Part shown: positions 57,237 through 64,000 of the stretch, piece by piece
Layout: every line of letters begins with the position of its first letter
Numbering within the stretch: the stretch's first letter is position 1
Assembly (NCBI GenBank): GCA_036376135.1
Contig: DASVAW010000045.1
Span: forward strand, 1 to 64,000
DNA length: 64,000 bases
Source: Candidatus Polarisedimenticolaceae bacterium
GTDB lineage: Bacteria; Acidobacteriota; Polarisedimenticolia; Polarisedimenticolales; DASRJG01
Direction: 5' to 3'
Translations under genes and position numbers: made by a program
The notes under the pieces: model-generated
Told to the model about the DNA's origin: nothing
The model's database searches: none
What the model saw: only the letters and a program-made list of their open reading frames with translations

Positions 57237-58427
57237 CTACCTCCCCGCCGCGGCGACGACCTTCTCGGCCGCGTCCTTCATCCCGTCCGCCACGAGGAAC
57301 GCGAGGCCGGAGTTCTTGAGGATCTCGCGCCCCTGCTCGACGTTGGTTCCCTCGAGCCTCACGACGATCGGCACCTTCACGCCCACCGTCTTCGCCGCGG
57401 CGACGACCCCCGCGGCGACGACGTCGCAGCGCATGATCCCGCCGAAGATGTTGATGAGCACCGCCTTCACGTGCGGGTCGGCGAGCAGGATGCGGAACGC
57501 GTTCGTGACCATCTCCTCGGTGGCGCCGCCGCCGACGTCGAGGAAGTTGGCGGGCGAACCTCCGTGGTGCTTGATGATGTCCATCGTGCCCATCGCGAGG
57601 CCGGCGCCGTTGACCATGCACGCGACGTTGCCGTCGAGCTTGATGTAGTTGAGGTTGTACTTCGACGCCTCGACCTCGAGGGGATCCTCCTCGGTGAGGT
57701 CGCGCAGCGCCTTGAGGTCGGCGTGCCGGTAGAGGGCGCTGTCGTCGAAGTTGACCTTCGCGTCGAGGGCGAGCACGCGTCCGTCCGACGTGGTGATCAG
57801 CGGGTTGATCTCGACCATCGAGGCGTCGGTTTTCACGAACGCCTCGTAGAGCGCCCCGACGAGCTTCGCGCACTGCGAGGCGAGCGCGGGCTCCATCCCG
57901 AGGCCGTAGGCGATCTTCCGCCCGATCCACGGCTGGTACCCCTGCACCGGATCGACGACGACCTTGAGCATGGCTTCGGGACGCGTCGCGGCGACCACTT
58001 CGATCTCGGTCCCGCCCTCCGCGGAGGCGATGAAGACCGGCGCCTGCGCCGCCCGGTCCATGAGCACCGCGAGGTAGTACTCGCCGACGATCTTCATCCC
58101 CTCTTCCACGAGGACGCGGCGGACTTCCTTCCCCTCGGGGCCGCTCTGGATCGTGACGAGGGTCTTCCCGAGCATCTTCCCGGCGACCTCGGCGGCGTGA
58201 TCGGGCCCGTCGCAGACGACGACTCCGCCCAGGGGCGGCGTCACGTCCTTGAATCGCCCCTTCCCCCGCCCGCCGGCGTGGATCTGGGACTTCACGACGA
58301 CCTTCGGGGTTCCCAGGCGTCGGGCGATCTCGCGCACCGCCTCGGGAGTCTCCGCGACCTCTCCGTTGGGAACCGGGACCCCGAACGGCTTGAGGACGGC
58401 TTTGGCCTGGTACTCGTGGATCTTCAC
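57237..58427 (-). CDS. sucC: succinyl-CoA synthetase subunit beta
   Basis: 396 residues: the ATP-grasp domain [60 protein letters not shown], then the ligase part [57 protein letters not shown] and [19 protein letters not shown]. Normal length. GTG start with GGAGG upstream. Promoter at 58472-58501. First gene of the sucC-sucD-ndk transcript. Confidence 0.97.
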   Translation of the reverse strand: MKIHEYQAKAVLKPFGVPVPNGEVAETPEAVREIARRLGTPKVVVKSQIHAGGRGKGRFKDVTPPLGGVVVCDGPDHAAEVAGKMLGKTLVTIQSGPEGKEVRRVLVEEGMKIVGEYYLAVLMDRAAQAPVFIASAEGGTEIEVVAATRPEAMLKVVVDPVQGYQPWIGRKIAYGLGMEPALASQCAKLVGALYEAFVKTDASMVEINPLITTSDGRVLALDAKVNFDDSALYRHADLKALRDLTEEDPLEVEASKYNLNYIKLDGNVACMVNGAGLAMGTMDIIKHHGGSPANFLDVGGGATEEMVTNAFRILLADPHVKAVLINIFGGIMRCDVVAAGVVAAAKTVGVKVPIVVRLEGTNVEQGREILKNSGLAFLVADGMKDAAEKVVAAAGR

Positions 58428-58471
58428 GGCCGCGCCTCCGGGTTGGAAAACGGACGGGAAAAAGGCGCGCG

Positions 58472-58501
58472 ATTATAGGAAACGGGGGGAGGGGCGTCCA
58501 A
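58472..58501 (-). promoter_or_regulatory. sigma-70-type promoter of sucC
   Basis: -35 TTGGAC (58501-58496) and -10 TATAAT (58477-58472) on the minus strand with an 18-bp spacer. Transcription would start near 58465 with a 38-nt leader that ends in a GGAGG ribosome site before the GTG at 58427. The best matched sigma-70-type promoter in the window. The remaining 58502-58562 gap shows nothing else. Confidence 0.65.
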
Positions 58502-58562
58502 TCCGGCGGTGTCGGCGCGGCGGGCGCTCCGCGGGCGCGTCACGCCCGCGGAGCGAAACCGA

Positions 58563-58829
58563 TCAGTGCCCGACGTGCGACTCGTCGCCGCCGGGCGTCG
58601 ACGCGAGCTCCTGGCGCGCGGCCTTCATCGCGCGCGCGGCGCGATCGTAGGCGCCGCCGACCACGAGCGTGGTCTTCTCCCCGGCGGTGCGAACGGCTTC
58701 GCCGATCCGCTCCCGGGTTTCCTTTCCGCTGCGCGGGGCGGTGAGGAGCGCGGTCACGGCGCCGGCGACGGCGCCGCCGAGGAAGGCGACCAGAATCTGG
58801 GTGCCGCTGAATCCACGGTTCTCGATCAT
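58563..58829 (-). CDS. YtxH-like small membrane protein
   Basis: 88 residues: a Gly/Ala-rich hydrophobic start (QILVAFLGGAVAGAVTALLTAP) followed by the YtxH pattern RSGKETRERIGEAVRTAGEK and a charged helical tail. YtxH proteins are Gly-rich membrane-anchored helical proteins of general-stress type with no known enzyme activity. The gene is preceded in frame by a DUF948 gene (ATGA overlap), a combination also known in Firmicutes and other phyla. Confidence 0.78.
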   Translation of the reverse strand: MIENRGFSGTQILVAFLGGAVAGAVTALLTAPRSGKETRERIGEAVRTAGEKTTLVVGGAYDRAARAMKAARQELASTPGGDESHVGH

Positions 58830-59266
58830 GGGGGGCCTCCTTGTGGGGAATCGACACGTTGCCTCGAGTCCGGTCTCCCCTCGACGTCGCGAACCTCTTC
58901 GCGCTCCGGCGCGAACGCCGCGCGCAGCCCCTCCGTGATCGCGGGGCCGAGCACCGATCCGACCGTCGTGACCGTCTGGACCGCGCCCCGGAGCCGCGAC
59001 GCGGAATCGGCGAGCTCGCGCAGATTCGCGAGCAGCTCCTTGGCGTCCTTCACGCTTCCCTCGAGGTCGACCCCGGCGCGGTTCAGACGCGCGGCGACCG
59101 CGCTCACGTCCTCGACGAGCCGATCGACCTTGCGCCCGGTTCCCTCGAACCAGACCTCGGCGACGCGGAACGTCCGCCGCGCCTGCAGGATCGCGGGGAT
59201 CAGCGCTCCGGCCACGACCCCGAGCAGCACGAGCAGGATCACCACGACCACGTCGGACATGCTCAT
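58826..59266 (-). CDS. DUF948-like membrane protein
   Basis: 146 residues. One transmembrane helix (VVVVILLVLLGVVAGALIPA), then a helical region TGRKVDRLVEDVSAVAARLN and EGSVKDAKELLANLRELADS typical of DUF948, and a charged end. Such proteins likely form membrane-tethered coiled coils. I choose the ATG at 59266 (MSMSDVVV); an ATG at 59260 is equally possible. The open frame upstream to 59302 lacks family similarity. Confidence 0.7.
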   Translation of the reverse strand: MSMSDVVVVILLVLLGVVAGALIPAILQARRTFRVAEVWFEGTGRKVDRLVEDVSAVAARLNRAGVDLEGSVKDAKELLANLRELADSASRLRGAVQTVTTVGSVLGPAITEGLRAAFAPEREEVRDVEGRPDSRQRVDSPQGGPP

Positions 59267-59305
59267 GCGATCGAGGCTAGACCCGTGCCCCCCGAGGCGC
59301 AAACG

Positions 59306-59947
59306 TCATGCGGGTCCGTCGAACAGCGCCCTCGCGGGGAGCAGCGTGAACGACATGCGGTGGATCCGGCACGGCCCGAGGCGGCGGATCGCGTCGCGGT
59401 GGGACTCGGTCGGGTACCCCTTGTGCTCGGCGAAGCCGTACCCGGGGTACTCGGCGTCGTAGCGGAGCATCAACGCGTCGCGCTCGGTCTTCGCGAGGAT
59501 CGACGCGGCCGCGATCGCGTGGCACTTCGCGTCTCCCTTGACGATCGGCTCCTGCGGCGCGGTCACCCCGGGGATCCTCCGCGCGTCGACGAGGACGTGC
59601 TCGGGCTCGATTCCGAGCCCCGCGACCGCGCGCCGCATCGCCTCGAGCGAGGCGCGCAGGATGTTGATCCGGTCGATCTCGTCGGGCTCGACGGCGACGA
59701 CGCAGCAGGCGGCCGCCGTCGCCCGGATCTCGACGGCGAGCTCGGCCCTGCGGATCGGGGTCAGTTGCTTCGAATCGTTGACTCCCTGGATGCCGACCCC
59801 GGGAGGGAAGACGACCGCCGCGGCGACGACCGGCCCCGCGAGGGGGCCGACGCCCGCCTCGTCCACGCCCGCGATCCGGGTGAGTCCCGAGTCCCAGAGC
59901 TCGCGCTCGCGGCGGAGGAGGTTCGCGAGCTTCCGGCCGGGGGTCAC
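59306..59947 (-). CDS. rnhB: ribonuclease HII
   Basis: Cleaves RNA in RNA-DNA hybrids and at single ribonucleotides in DNA. 213 residues with the acidic active-site residues Asp29 and Glu30 in IAGVDEAGVGPLAGPVVAAA, then LVDARRIPGV with the third Asp region and VKGDAKCHAIAAASILAKTE with the fourth Asp. The canonical G-R-G after DEA is GVG here (Val33), a change in the motif that contacts the ribose 2'-OH. GTG start overlaps the stop of the DUF309 gene (GTGA). End of the minus-strand group that starts at the DUF309 gene. Confidence 0.9.
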   Translation of the reverse strand: MTPGRKLANLLRRERELWDSGLTRIAGVDEAGVGPLAGPVVAAAVVFPPGVGIQGVNDSKQLTPIRRAELAVEIRATAAACCVVAVEPDEIDRINILRASLEAMRRAVAGLGIEPEHVLVDARRIPGVTAPQEPIVKGDAKCHAIAAASILAKTERDALMLRYDAEYPGYGFAEHKGYPTESHRDAIRRLGPCRIHRMSFTLLPARALFDGPA

Positions 59948-60261
59948 GGCATCTCCCGCTCGAGCGCGTCGAGGAACGCGGCCGTGTTGACGCCGTCGTG
60001 CGCGGGGAGGAACGGTGCGAGGCGCTTCCGGCAGGAGGCCGCCAGACCCCGCGCCCCGGCGACGTTTCCCCTCGAGGCGTGATGGCGCGCGACCGCCGCC
60101 TGGATCAGGCCCTGGTAGAAGTCGCGGTCGGCTTCGCGGTAGTCCATCCAGAACGCCTCGAGGATCTCGTGCGCCTCGAAGTACGCCCCCGCTTCGTATC
60201 GCTCGAAGAAGGCGGCGACGCGCGGGTCGGGGTGCACGGGGCGGAGTGTACAATCCGCCAT
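59944..60261 (-). CDS. DUF309-family protein
   Basis: 105 residues, mostly helical, with [40 protein letters not shown] and [12 protein letters not shown], which match the DUF309 pattern F-E-x-H-E-x-L-E and F-x-x-G-L-I-Q. Its function is unknown. The overlap with rnhB (GTGA) indicates co-expression. It diverges from gpmA, whose -10 TACAAT lies 7 bp upstream of this start (60249-60254). Confidence 0.82.
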   Translation of the reverse strand: MADCTLRPVHPDPRVAAFFERYEAGAYFEAHEILEAFWMDYREADRDFYQGLIQAAVARHHASRGNVAGARGLAASCRKRLAPFLPAHDGVNTAAFLDALEREMP

Positions 60262-60287
60262 CCCTTGTTCGATCGGGAGAACCGCCG

Positions 60288-61040
60288 ATGTACAAGCTCG
60301 TCCTCGTCCGCCACGGTCAGAGCACCTGGAACCTCGAGAACCGTTTCACCGGCTGGACCGACGTCGACATCACCGATCAAGGCACCGCCGAGGCCCACGC
60401 GGGTGCGAAGGCATTGAAGGACGCCGGGTACACCTTCGACATCGCCTACACCTCGGTCCTGAGGCGCGCGATCCGGACCTTGTGGATCGTCCTCGACGAC
60501 ATGGACCTGATGTGGATTCCGGTCGTGCGCTCGTGGCGGCTCAACGAGCGGCACTACGGCGCGCTGCAGGGACTGAACAAGGCCGAGATGGCCGAGAAGT
60601 ACGGCGAGGAGCAGGTCAAGATCTGGCGCCGATCCTACGCGACGCCCCCTCCCGCCCTCGAGCTCGACGACCCGAGGCACCCGAAGTTCGACCCGCGCTA
60701 CGCGGGGTTGACGCCGGACCAGCTCCCGGCCTGTGAGTCCCTGAAGGACACCGTCGCGCGTTTCCTCCCCTACTGGCACGAGACGATCGCGCCGACGGTG
60801 AAGAGCGGGAAGAAGGTCCTGATCGCCGCCCACGGGAACTCGCTGCGGGCCCTCGTGAAGTACCTCGACGGCATCAGCGAGGAGGCGATCGTCGGCCTCA
60901 ACATCCCGACCGGCATTCCGCTCGTCTACGAGCTCGACGCGAGCCTCAAGCCGCTGAAGCACTACTACCTCGGCGACGAGGAGGCGGTGCGCAAGGCCGC
61001 CGAGGCCGTGGCGAACCAGGGCAGGGCCCAAAAACCCTAG
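60288..61040 (+). CDS. gpmA: 2,3-bisphosphoglycerate-dependent phosphoglycerate mutase
   Basis: Interconverts 3- and 2-phosphoglycerate in glycolysis through a phosphohistidine. 250 residues: [20 protein letters not shown] with catalytic His9, [40 protein letters not shown], and [20 protein letters not shown] with the second His. [13 protein letters not shown] completes the dPGM signature. A TACAAT box at 60249-60254 and GGGAGAA ribosome site precede the ATG. With the two gap genes it forms the glycolytic part of the window. Confidence 0.96.
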   Translation: MYKLVLVRHGQSTWNLENRFTGWTDVDITDQGTAEAHAGAKALKDAGYTFDIAYTSVLRRAIRTLWIVLDDMDLMWIPVVRSWRLNERHYGALQGLNKAEMAEKYGEEQVKIWRRSYATPPPALELDDPRHPKFDPRYAGLTPDQLPACESLKDTVARFLPYWHETIAPTVKSGKKVLIAAHGNSLRALVKYLDGISEEAIVGLNIPTGIPLVYELDASLKPLKHYYLGDEEAVRKAAEAVANQGRAQKP

Positions 61041-61045
61041 GAAGT

Positions 61046-61061
61046 CTTGACCCCCGTCAAG
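61046..61061. promoter_or_regulatory. inverted repeat upstream of fdxA
   Basis: CTTGAC-CCCC-GTCAAG, a perfect 6-bp dyad with four-base centre, lies 60 bases before the fdxA ATG and five bases after the gpmA stop. No T tract follows, so it is not an intrinsic terminator. The TTGACC within it (61047-61052) could be a -35, but no -10 is found at the right distance (CATAGT at 61083 is too far). Possibly a regulator site for the ferredoxin gene. Confidence 0.35.
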
Positions 61062-61121
61062 GCGCGGCGCGCGGGGAGGCGGCATAGTTGGCCCCCGGTT
61101 TCGACCGAGAGGAGAGACGAC

Positions 61122-61382
61122 ATGCCGTTCATCATCGCCGAGCCCTGCATCAACACGAAGGACACCGCGTGCGTGGACGTGTGTCCCGTGGACTGCATCC
61201 ACCCGACGAAGAACGAAGCCGAGTTCGAGGCCGCCGCCCAGCTCTACATCAACCCGGTCGAGTGCATCGACTGCGGCGCGTGCGAGCCGGCGTGCCCGGT
61301 CGAGGCGATCTTCGAGCAGGAGGCCCTCCCTGACAAGTGGAAGAGCTTCATCGAGGTGAACGCGAACTACTTCAACAAGTAG
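61122..61382 (+). CDS. fdxA: ferredoxin, 7Fe/8Fe type
   Basis: 86 residues. First cluster: Cys9 (EPCI), Cys17, Cys21 and Cys25 in TACVDVCPVDCI, a C-x7-C-x3-C arrangement typical of 7Fe ferredoxins. Second cluster: C-x2-C-x2-C-x3-C-P at 48, 51, 54 and 58 (ECIDCGACEPACP). Acidic short C-terminus (KWKSFIEVNANYFNK) as in FdxA. It transfers electrons at low potential; partners are not in the window. ATG with GGAGAG upstream. Confidence 0.94.
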   Translation: MPFIIAEPCINTKDTACVDVCPVDCIHPTKNEAEFEAAAQLYINPVECIDCGACEPACPVEAIFEQEALPDKWKSFIEVNANYFNK

Positions 61383-61412
61383 CCTGCGCATCGGCGCGAC
61401 GTCGTCGGGGTC

Positions 61413-62207
61413 CTACGGGATCCCGACGACCATCGCGAGCCAGACCGCGTCGGGAGGCGCCGACGTCCGCGGCCGCCAGCTCCCGTCGTCCTCTTCCCAC
61501 CACACCTCCGTCGTCCGGAACCCCGCCTCCACGAGGGCTTCGCGCACCTCGGGAATCGTCCACATCCTCCAGTCGTAGACGAAGGCGTCGCGCAGGGCGC
61601 TCCCGTCCCCGAACTCGAAGTGGATCACGAAGATCCCGTTCTGGTTCACGGGGTCGAAGCGGCGGTGCTCCCAGACGTAGACGAAGCCGTCTTCCTTCCT
61701 CGGCTCGCGGCGCGGAGACTGCTGCGTCTCGAACCCGCCGAGGACGTCGAGGACGAAGACCCCCTTCCGCTTGACGTTCCTTCGCGCGTGGCGGAAGTAG
61801 GCCACGAGGTCCTTCCGGGCCTTGAAGACGCAGAACGAGAAGTTCTGCGCGGCGACGACGTCGGCCTTCGGGGACATCACGCGGCGCACGTCCCCCTGGA
61901 CGAGCTGCAGCCGCTCGCGGGCCCCCTTCGGAAGGCGCATCTGGTTGTTCACCGCCCCCCAGACGAGCACCTTCGTGTCGAGGTCGACTCCCCGCGCCGT
62001 GCGCTCGGGGTGCGATCGCACCCAGGCGCACGAAACCGCCGCCGCGCCGCAGAAATCCTCCCGCAGGACCAGCGGCGTGCCCGGGCCGTGATGGCGTCGC
62101 CAGATCCGCTGGAACAGGCCGACGTCGCGCCGGGGCTGCTGGACCGCGCGCTGGTAGAGCTCGAGGGGGTCGGATTTCGAGGCGAGGGTCGTTCCGCGTC
62201 GTTTCAT
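61413..62207 (-). CDS. class I SAM-dependent methyltransferase
   Basis: 264 residues. VLREDFCGAAAVSCAWVRSH is the glycine-rich SAM loop (degenerate: FCGAAA), RGVDLDTKVLVWGAVNNQM the second motif, LQLVQGDVRRVMSPKADVVA and NFSFCVFKARKDLVAYFRHA the next, then KGVFVLDVLGGFET. The fold is clear, the substrate is not; it could act on a small molecule or a protein. Diverges from the ketosynthase gene at 62243. A 9-bp dyad (61401-61409 with 61422-61430) over its end has no T tract. Confidence 0.75.
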   Translation of the reverse strand: MKRRGTTLASKSDPLELYQRAVQQPRRDVGLFQRIWRRHHGPGTPLVLREDFCGAAAVSCAWVRSHPERTARGVDLDTKVLVWGAVNNQMRLPKGARERLQLVQGDVRRVMSPKADVVAAQNFSFCVFKARKDLVAYFRHARRNVKRKGVFVLDVLGGFETQQSPRREPRKEDGFVYVWEHRRFDPVNQNGIFVIHFEFGDGSALRDAFVYDWRMWTIPEVREALVEAGFRTTEVWWEEDDGSWRPRTSAPPDAVWLAMVVGIP

Positions 62208-62242
62208 GGCGGCGCATCCTACCTGCGTTATCCTGCCCGTTC

Positions 62243-63517
62243 ATGAGCGATTCGCGTCCGTTGCAGGGTCGTCGCGTCGTCGTGACCGGCCTCGGCGCCG
62301 TCGCCCCCAACGGCGTCGGGCGCGAGGCGTTCTGGAACGCCACCCGGGACGGGGTCAGCGGCGTGCGGAGGATCGAGGCGTTCGACGTCTCGACCCTTCC
62401 GACGCGTATCGCCGGGATCTGCGCCGACTTCGACCCGTCGAAGCACCTTTCCGCCAACGAGCTCAAGCACGTGCCGCGCCTGGTCCCCCTGGCCCTCGCC
62501 GCGGCGACCGAGGCGCTCGACGACGCGGGACTCGACGCGGCGCATCTCCCCCTCGAGGAGCGGCGGCGCTTCGGGGTCGCCCTCGGGAGCGGCGGCGCCG
62601 GGCTCGAGTTCATCGAGCGGCAGTTCGAGCAGTATTACCTCGTCGATCCCAAGGGGGTCAGCCTCTACACGATCCCGTCCTCGACCCCCGGAACCTCGGC
62701 GAGCGAGTTGTCGATGCGGTTCGCCCTGCGCGGTCCGAGCCACCTCCTGTCGACCGGCTGCACGTCGTCCACCGACGCGATCGGCCACGCGATGTCGATG
62801 ATCCGCTACGGGCGCGCGGACCGGATGCTCACCGGAGGCTCCGACGCGCCGATCAGCGCCGGGATCATGACCGGGTTCTGCCTGATGCGGATCATGTCCA
62901 CCGGGTTCAACGACGCCCCCGAGCGTGCCTCGCGACCCTTCGCGAAGGACCGCGACGGGTTCGTGCTCGCCGAGGGGTCGTGGATGCTCGTCCTCGAGGC
63001 CGAGGAGACCGCCCGCGCCCGCGGCGCGCGGATCTACGGCGAGATCGCCGGGTACGCGGCGACCTGCGAGGCCTTCCACCGCGTCCGCCTCGACGAGAAC
63101 GGCGAGGAGCCGGCGCGCGCGATGGGGCTCGCCCTCGAGGACGCCGGGCTTCCGGCCGAGGCGATCGACCACGTCAACGTGCACGGCACCTCGACCCAGC
63201 TCAACGACCGGATCGAGACCCGCGCCGTGAAGCAGGTGTTCGGGGAGCGCGCGACCTCGATTCCGGTCACGAGCACGAAGTCGGCGATCGGCCACCCCCA
63301 GGGGGCGTGCGGCGCCGCGGGGCTCGTCGCCACGTTGCTCGCGATGCGGGACGAATGCATCGCACCGACGATCAACCTCGAGGCCCCCGACCCCGAATGC
63401 GACCTCGACGTCGTCGCGAACGTCGCGCGCGAGGCCAGGCTCGACGCGGCGGTGTGCAACTGCATCGGCTTCGGCTCGAAAAACGCCGCGCTCGTCGTGC
63501 GCAGGCGCCCGCGGTGA
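62243..63517 (+). CDS. beta-ketoacyl-ACP synthase (FabF-like ketosynthase)
   Basis: 424 residues, thiolase fold. Catalytic triad: Cys in LLSTGCTSSTDAIGHAMSMI, His in HVNVHGTSTQLND and His in KSAIGHPQGACGAAGLVATL. RVVVTGLGAVAPNGVGREAF at the N-terminus and PFAKDRDGFVLAEGSWMLVL match FabF. The HPQGACGAAG loop differs from the usual GHxxGAAGA-type of FabF by an inserted Cys (GACGAAG), and PTINLEAPDPECDL from PTINLxxPDPxCDL is canonical. It may serve fatty acid synthesis or a specialised pathway, because the next gene (GTGA overlap) is a methyltransferase. Confidence 0.88.
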   Translation: MSDSRPLQGRRVVVTGLGAVAPNGVGREAFWNATRDGVSGVRRIEAFDVSTLPTRIAGICADFDPSKHLSANELKHVPRLVPLALAAATEALDDAGLDAAHLPLEERRRFGVALGSGGAGLEFIERQFEQYYLVDPKGVSLYTIPSSTPGTSASELSMRFALRGPSHLLSTGCTSSTDAIGHAMSMIRYGRADRMLTGGSDAPISAGIMTGFCLMRIMSTGFNDAPERASRPFAKDRDGFVLAEGSWMLVLEAEETARARGARIYGEIAGYAATCEAFHRVRLDENGEEPARAMGLALEDAGLPAEAIDHVNVHGTSTQLNDRIETRAVKQVFGERATSIPVTSTKSAIGHPQGACGAAGLVATLLAMRDECIAPTINLEAPDPECDLDVVANVAREARLDAAVCNCIGFGSKNAALVVRRRPR

Positions 63518-64000
63518 GCTTCCTCGTCCCGTCCCGCCGCACCGACGAGGAGATCCTCGACCGGCCGGGGAACGCCGAGGCCGATCTCGCCGCCGCCTTC
63601 GAGAACATCCGGACCGTGAACCGGCGCCTGAGCGGCTCGAAGATCCTCCTCGAGGCGCTCGACCCGTTCCTGGCCTGGGCCTCCCCCGGGGAGACCTTCG
63701 AGATCCTCGACGTGGGGAGCGGCGGCGGCGACCTCCTCCTCGACCTCGCCGCGCACGCCCGCGGGCGCGGGGTGGACGTGAGGATCGTCGGGGTCGACCG
63801 CGACCCGGCGACCGCGCGCATCGCGAGAAGGGCGTGCGCGTCCGATCCGTCGATCGAGATCGTCGAAGCCGACGCCTTCAAGCTCCCGTATCCGGAGAAG
63901 CGGTTCGACGTCGTGACGTCGTCGCTGTTCCTCCACCACCTCGAGTACCAGGAAGGGGTGGTCCTCGTCCGGCGCCTGCTGCGGCTCGCCCGCAAGGCGG
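63514..64000 (+). CDS. class I SAM-dependent methyltransferase, N-terminal part (runs off the window)
   Basis: 162 codons in the window. The N-terminus (RTDEEILDRPGNAEADLAAA, NIRTVNRRLSG) is followed by EILDVGSGGGDLLLDLAAHA (SAM loop), IVGVDRDPATARIARRACAS, IEIVEADAFKLPYPEKRFDV and SSLFLHHLEYQEGVVLVRRL, a methyltransferase-type core. GTG start inside the ketosynthase stop (GTGA), so both are expressed together. C-terminus is beyond base 64000. The family often sits next to type III polyketide synthase or ketosynthase genes. Confidence 0.8.
   Translation, partial: MSFLVPSRRTDEEILDRPGNAEADLAAAFENIRTVNRRLSGSKILLEALDPFLAWASPGETFEILDVGSGGGDLLLDLAAHARGRGVDVRIVGVDRDPATARIARRACASDPSIEIVEADAFKLPYPEKRFDVVTSSLFLHHLEYQEGVVLVRRLLRLARKA

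Noticed and set aside
61401-61430. 9-bp dyad over the methyltransferase stop as a terminator for fdxA
   Set aside because: No T tract follows and the 21-base span includes coding sequence; the pairing may be chance in GC-rich DNA.
526-62242. tRNA, rRNA, CRISPR arrays or riboswitches in intergenic gaps
   Set aside because: No cloverleaf, repeat-spacer array or known aptamer core was seen; all gaps are under 200 bases apart from those described.

Overview
The window is a very GC-rich, tightly packed bacterial chromosome segment with about 64 protein genes and no rRNA, tRNA or CRISPR array that I could recognise. Gram-negative envelope genes (lpxC, bamD, mpl, msbA-like, a lipid A biosynthesis N-terminal domain protein, an ArnT-like transferase) show an organism with an outer membrane and lipid A. 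A VWFA-related lipoprotein-type gene of the kind common in Acidobacteriota, an archaeal/eukaryotic-type prolyl-tRNA synthetase, a fused ADP-forming acyl-CoA synthetase, FecR/YXWXP secreted proteins and the very high GC content make an acidobacterium or a close relative the best guess. This is inference from gene content, not a phylogenetic result.

Layout. 1-5716: lpxC (cut by the window edge) diverges from a four-gene operon of TPR, GAF, lytic transglycosylase and degenerate metallo-beta-lactamase genes. 5717-9822: minus-strand operon hslV-hslU-Fn3 lipoprotein-dapF-small membrane protein. 9888-13320: membrane GAF sensor, an esterase under an unusual AT-rich promoter, and a small secreted protein with a sigma-54-type promoter. 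13321-18527: HAD phosphatase with a frameshifted small gene, secreted HEXXH protease, acyl-CoA synthetase, DUF72. 18524-26903: two minus-strand groups, saccharopine-dehydrogenase-like/bamD/thioesterase/rpe and PASTA/TPM/TPM/lemA/rsmB/fmt/def. 27031-29200: sigma-54-type promoter and a large secreted FecR/YXWXP protein. 29199-34391: mpl, AsmA-like, patatin, secreted Pcm, CPBP protease. 34446-40964: proS, TonB-C lipoprotein, two SGNH paralogues, and two adjacent gap genes behind a promoter with a perfect palindromic operator.

40991-42370 is a complete insertion sequence with 23-bp terminal inverted repeats and a 9-bp target duplication, inserted beside the promoter of the next operon. 42432-47779 is that operon: ECF sigma factor, likely membrane anti-sigma factor, adhesin/bactofilin-like membrane protein, a phosphohistidine/ATP-grasp dikinase with the domain order of plant glucan water dikinase, and a secreted VWFA protein. 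This is the most promising candidate for an undescribed system.

47730-55918 is an envelope-glycolipid region: LAB_N protein, GT2 glycosyltransferase, two divergent small kinases of the Kdo/heptose-kinase or RIO type, an isoprenylcysteine methyltransferase-like protein, an ArnT-like GT, an MsbA-like exporter and a KefB-type antiporter. 55928-61382 is central metabolism and housekeeping: ndk, sucD, sucC, YtxH and DUF948 proteins, rnhB, DUF309, gpmA, fdxA. 61413-64000 holds a methyltransferase, a ketosynthase and the start of a second methyltransferase cut by the window edge.

Genes are packed with 4-bp start/stop overlaps (ATGA, GTGA, TTGA), convergent genes share stop codons, and no gene-free stretch exceeds 300 bases. 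Several genes appear to have a -10 box placed 6 to 9 nt before the start codon, which suggests leaderless or near-leaderless mRNAs.
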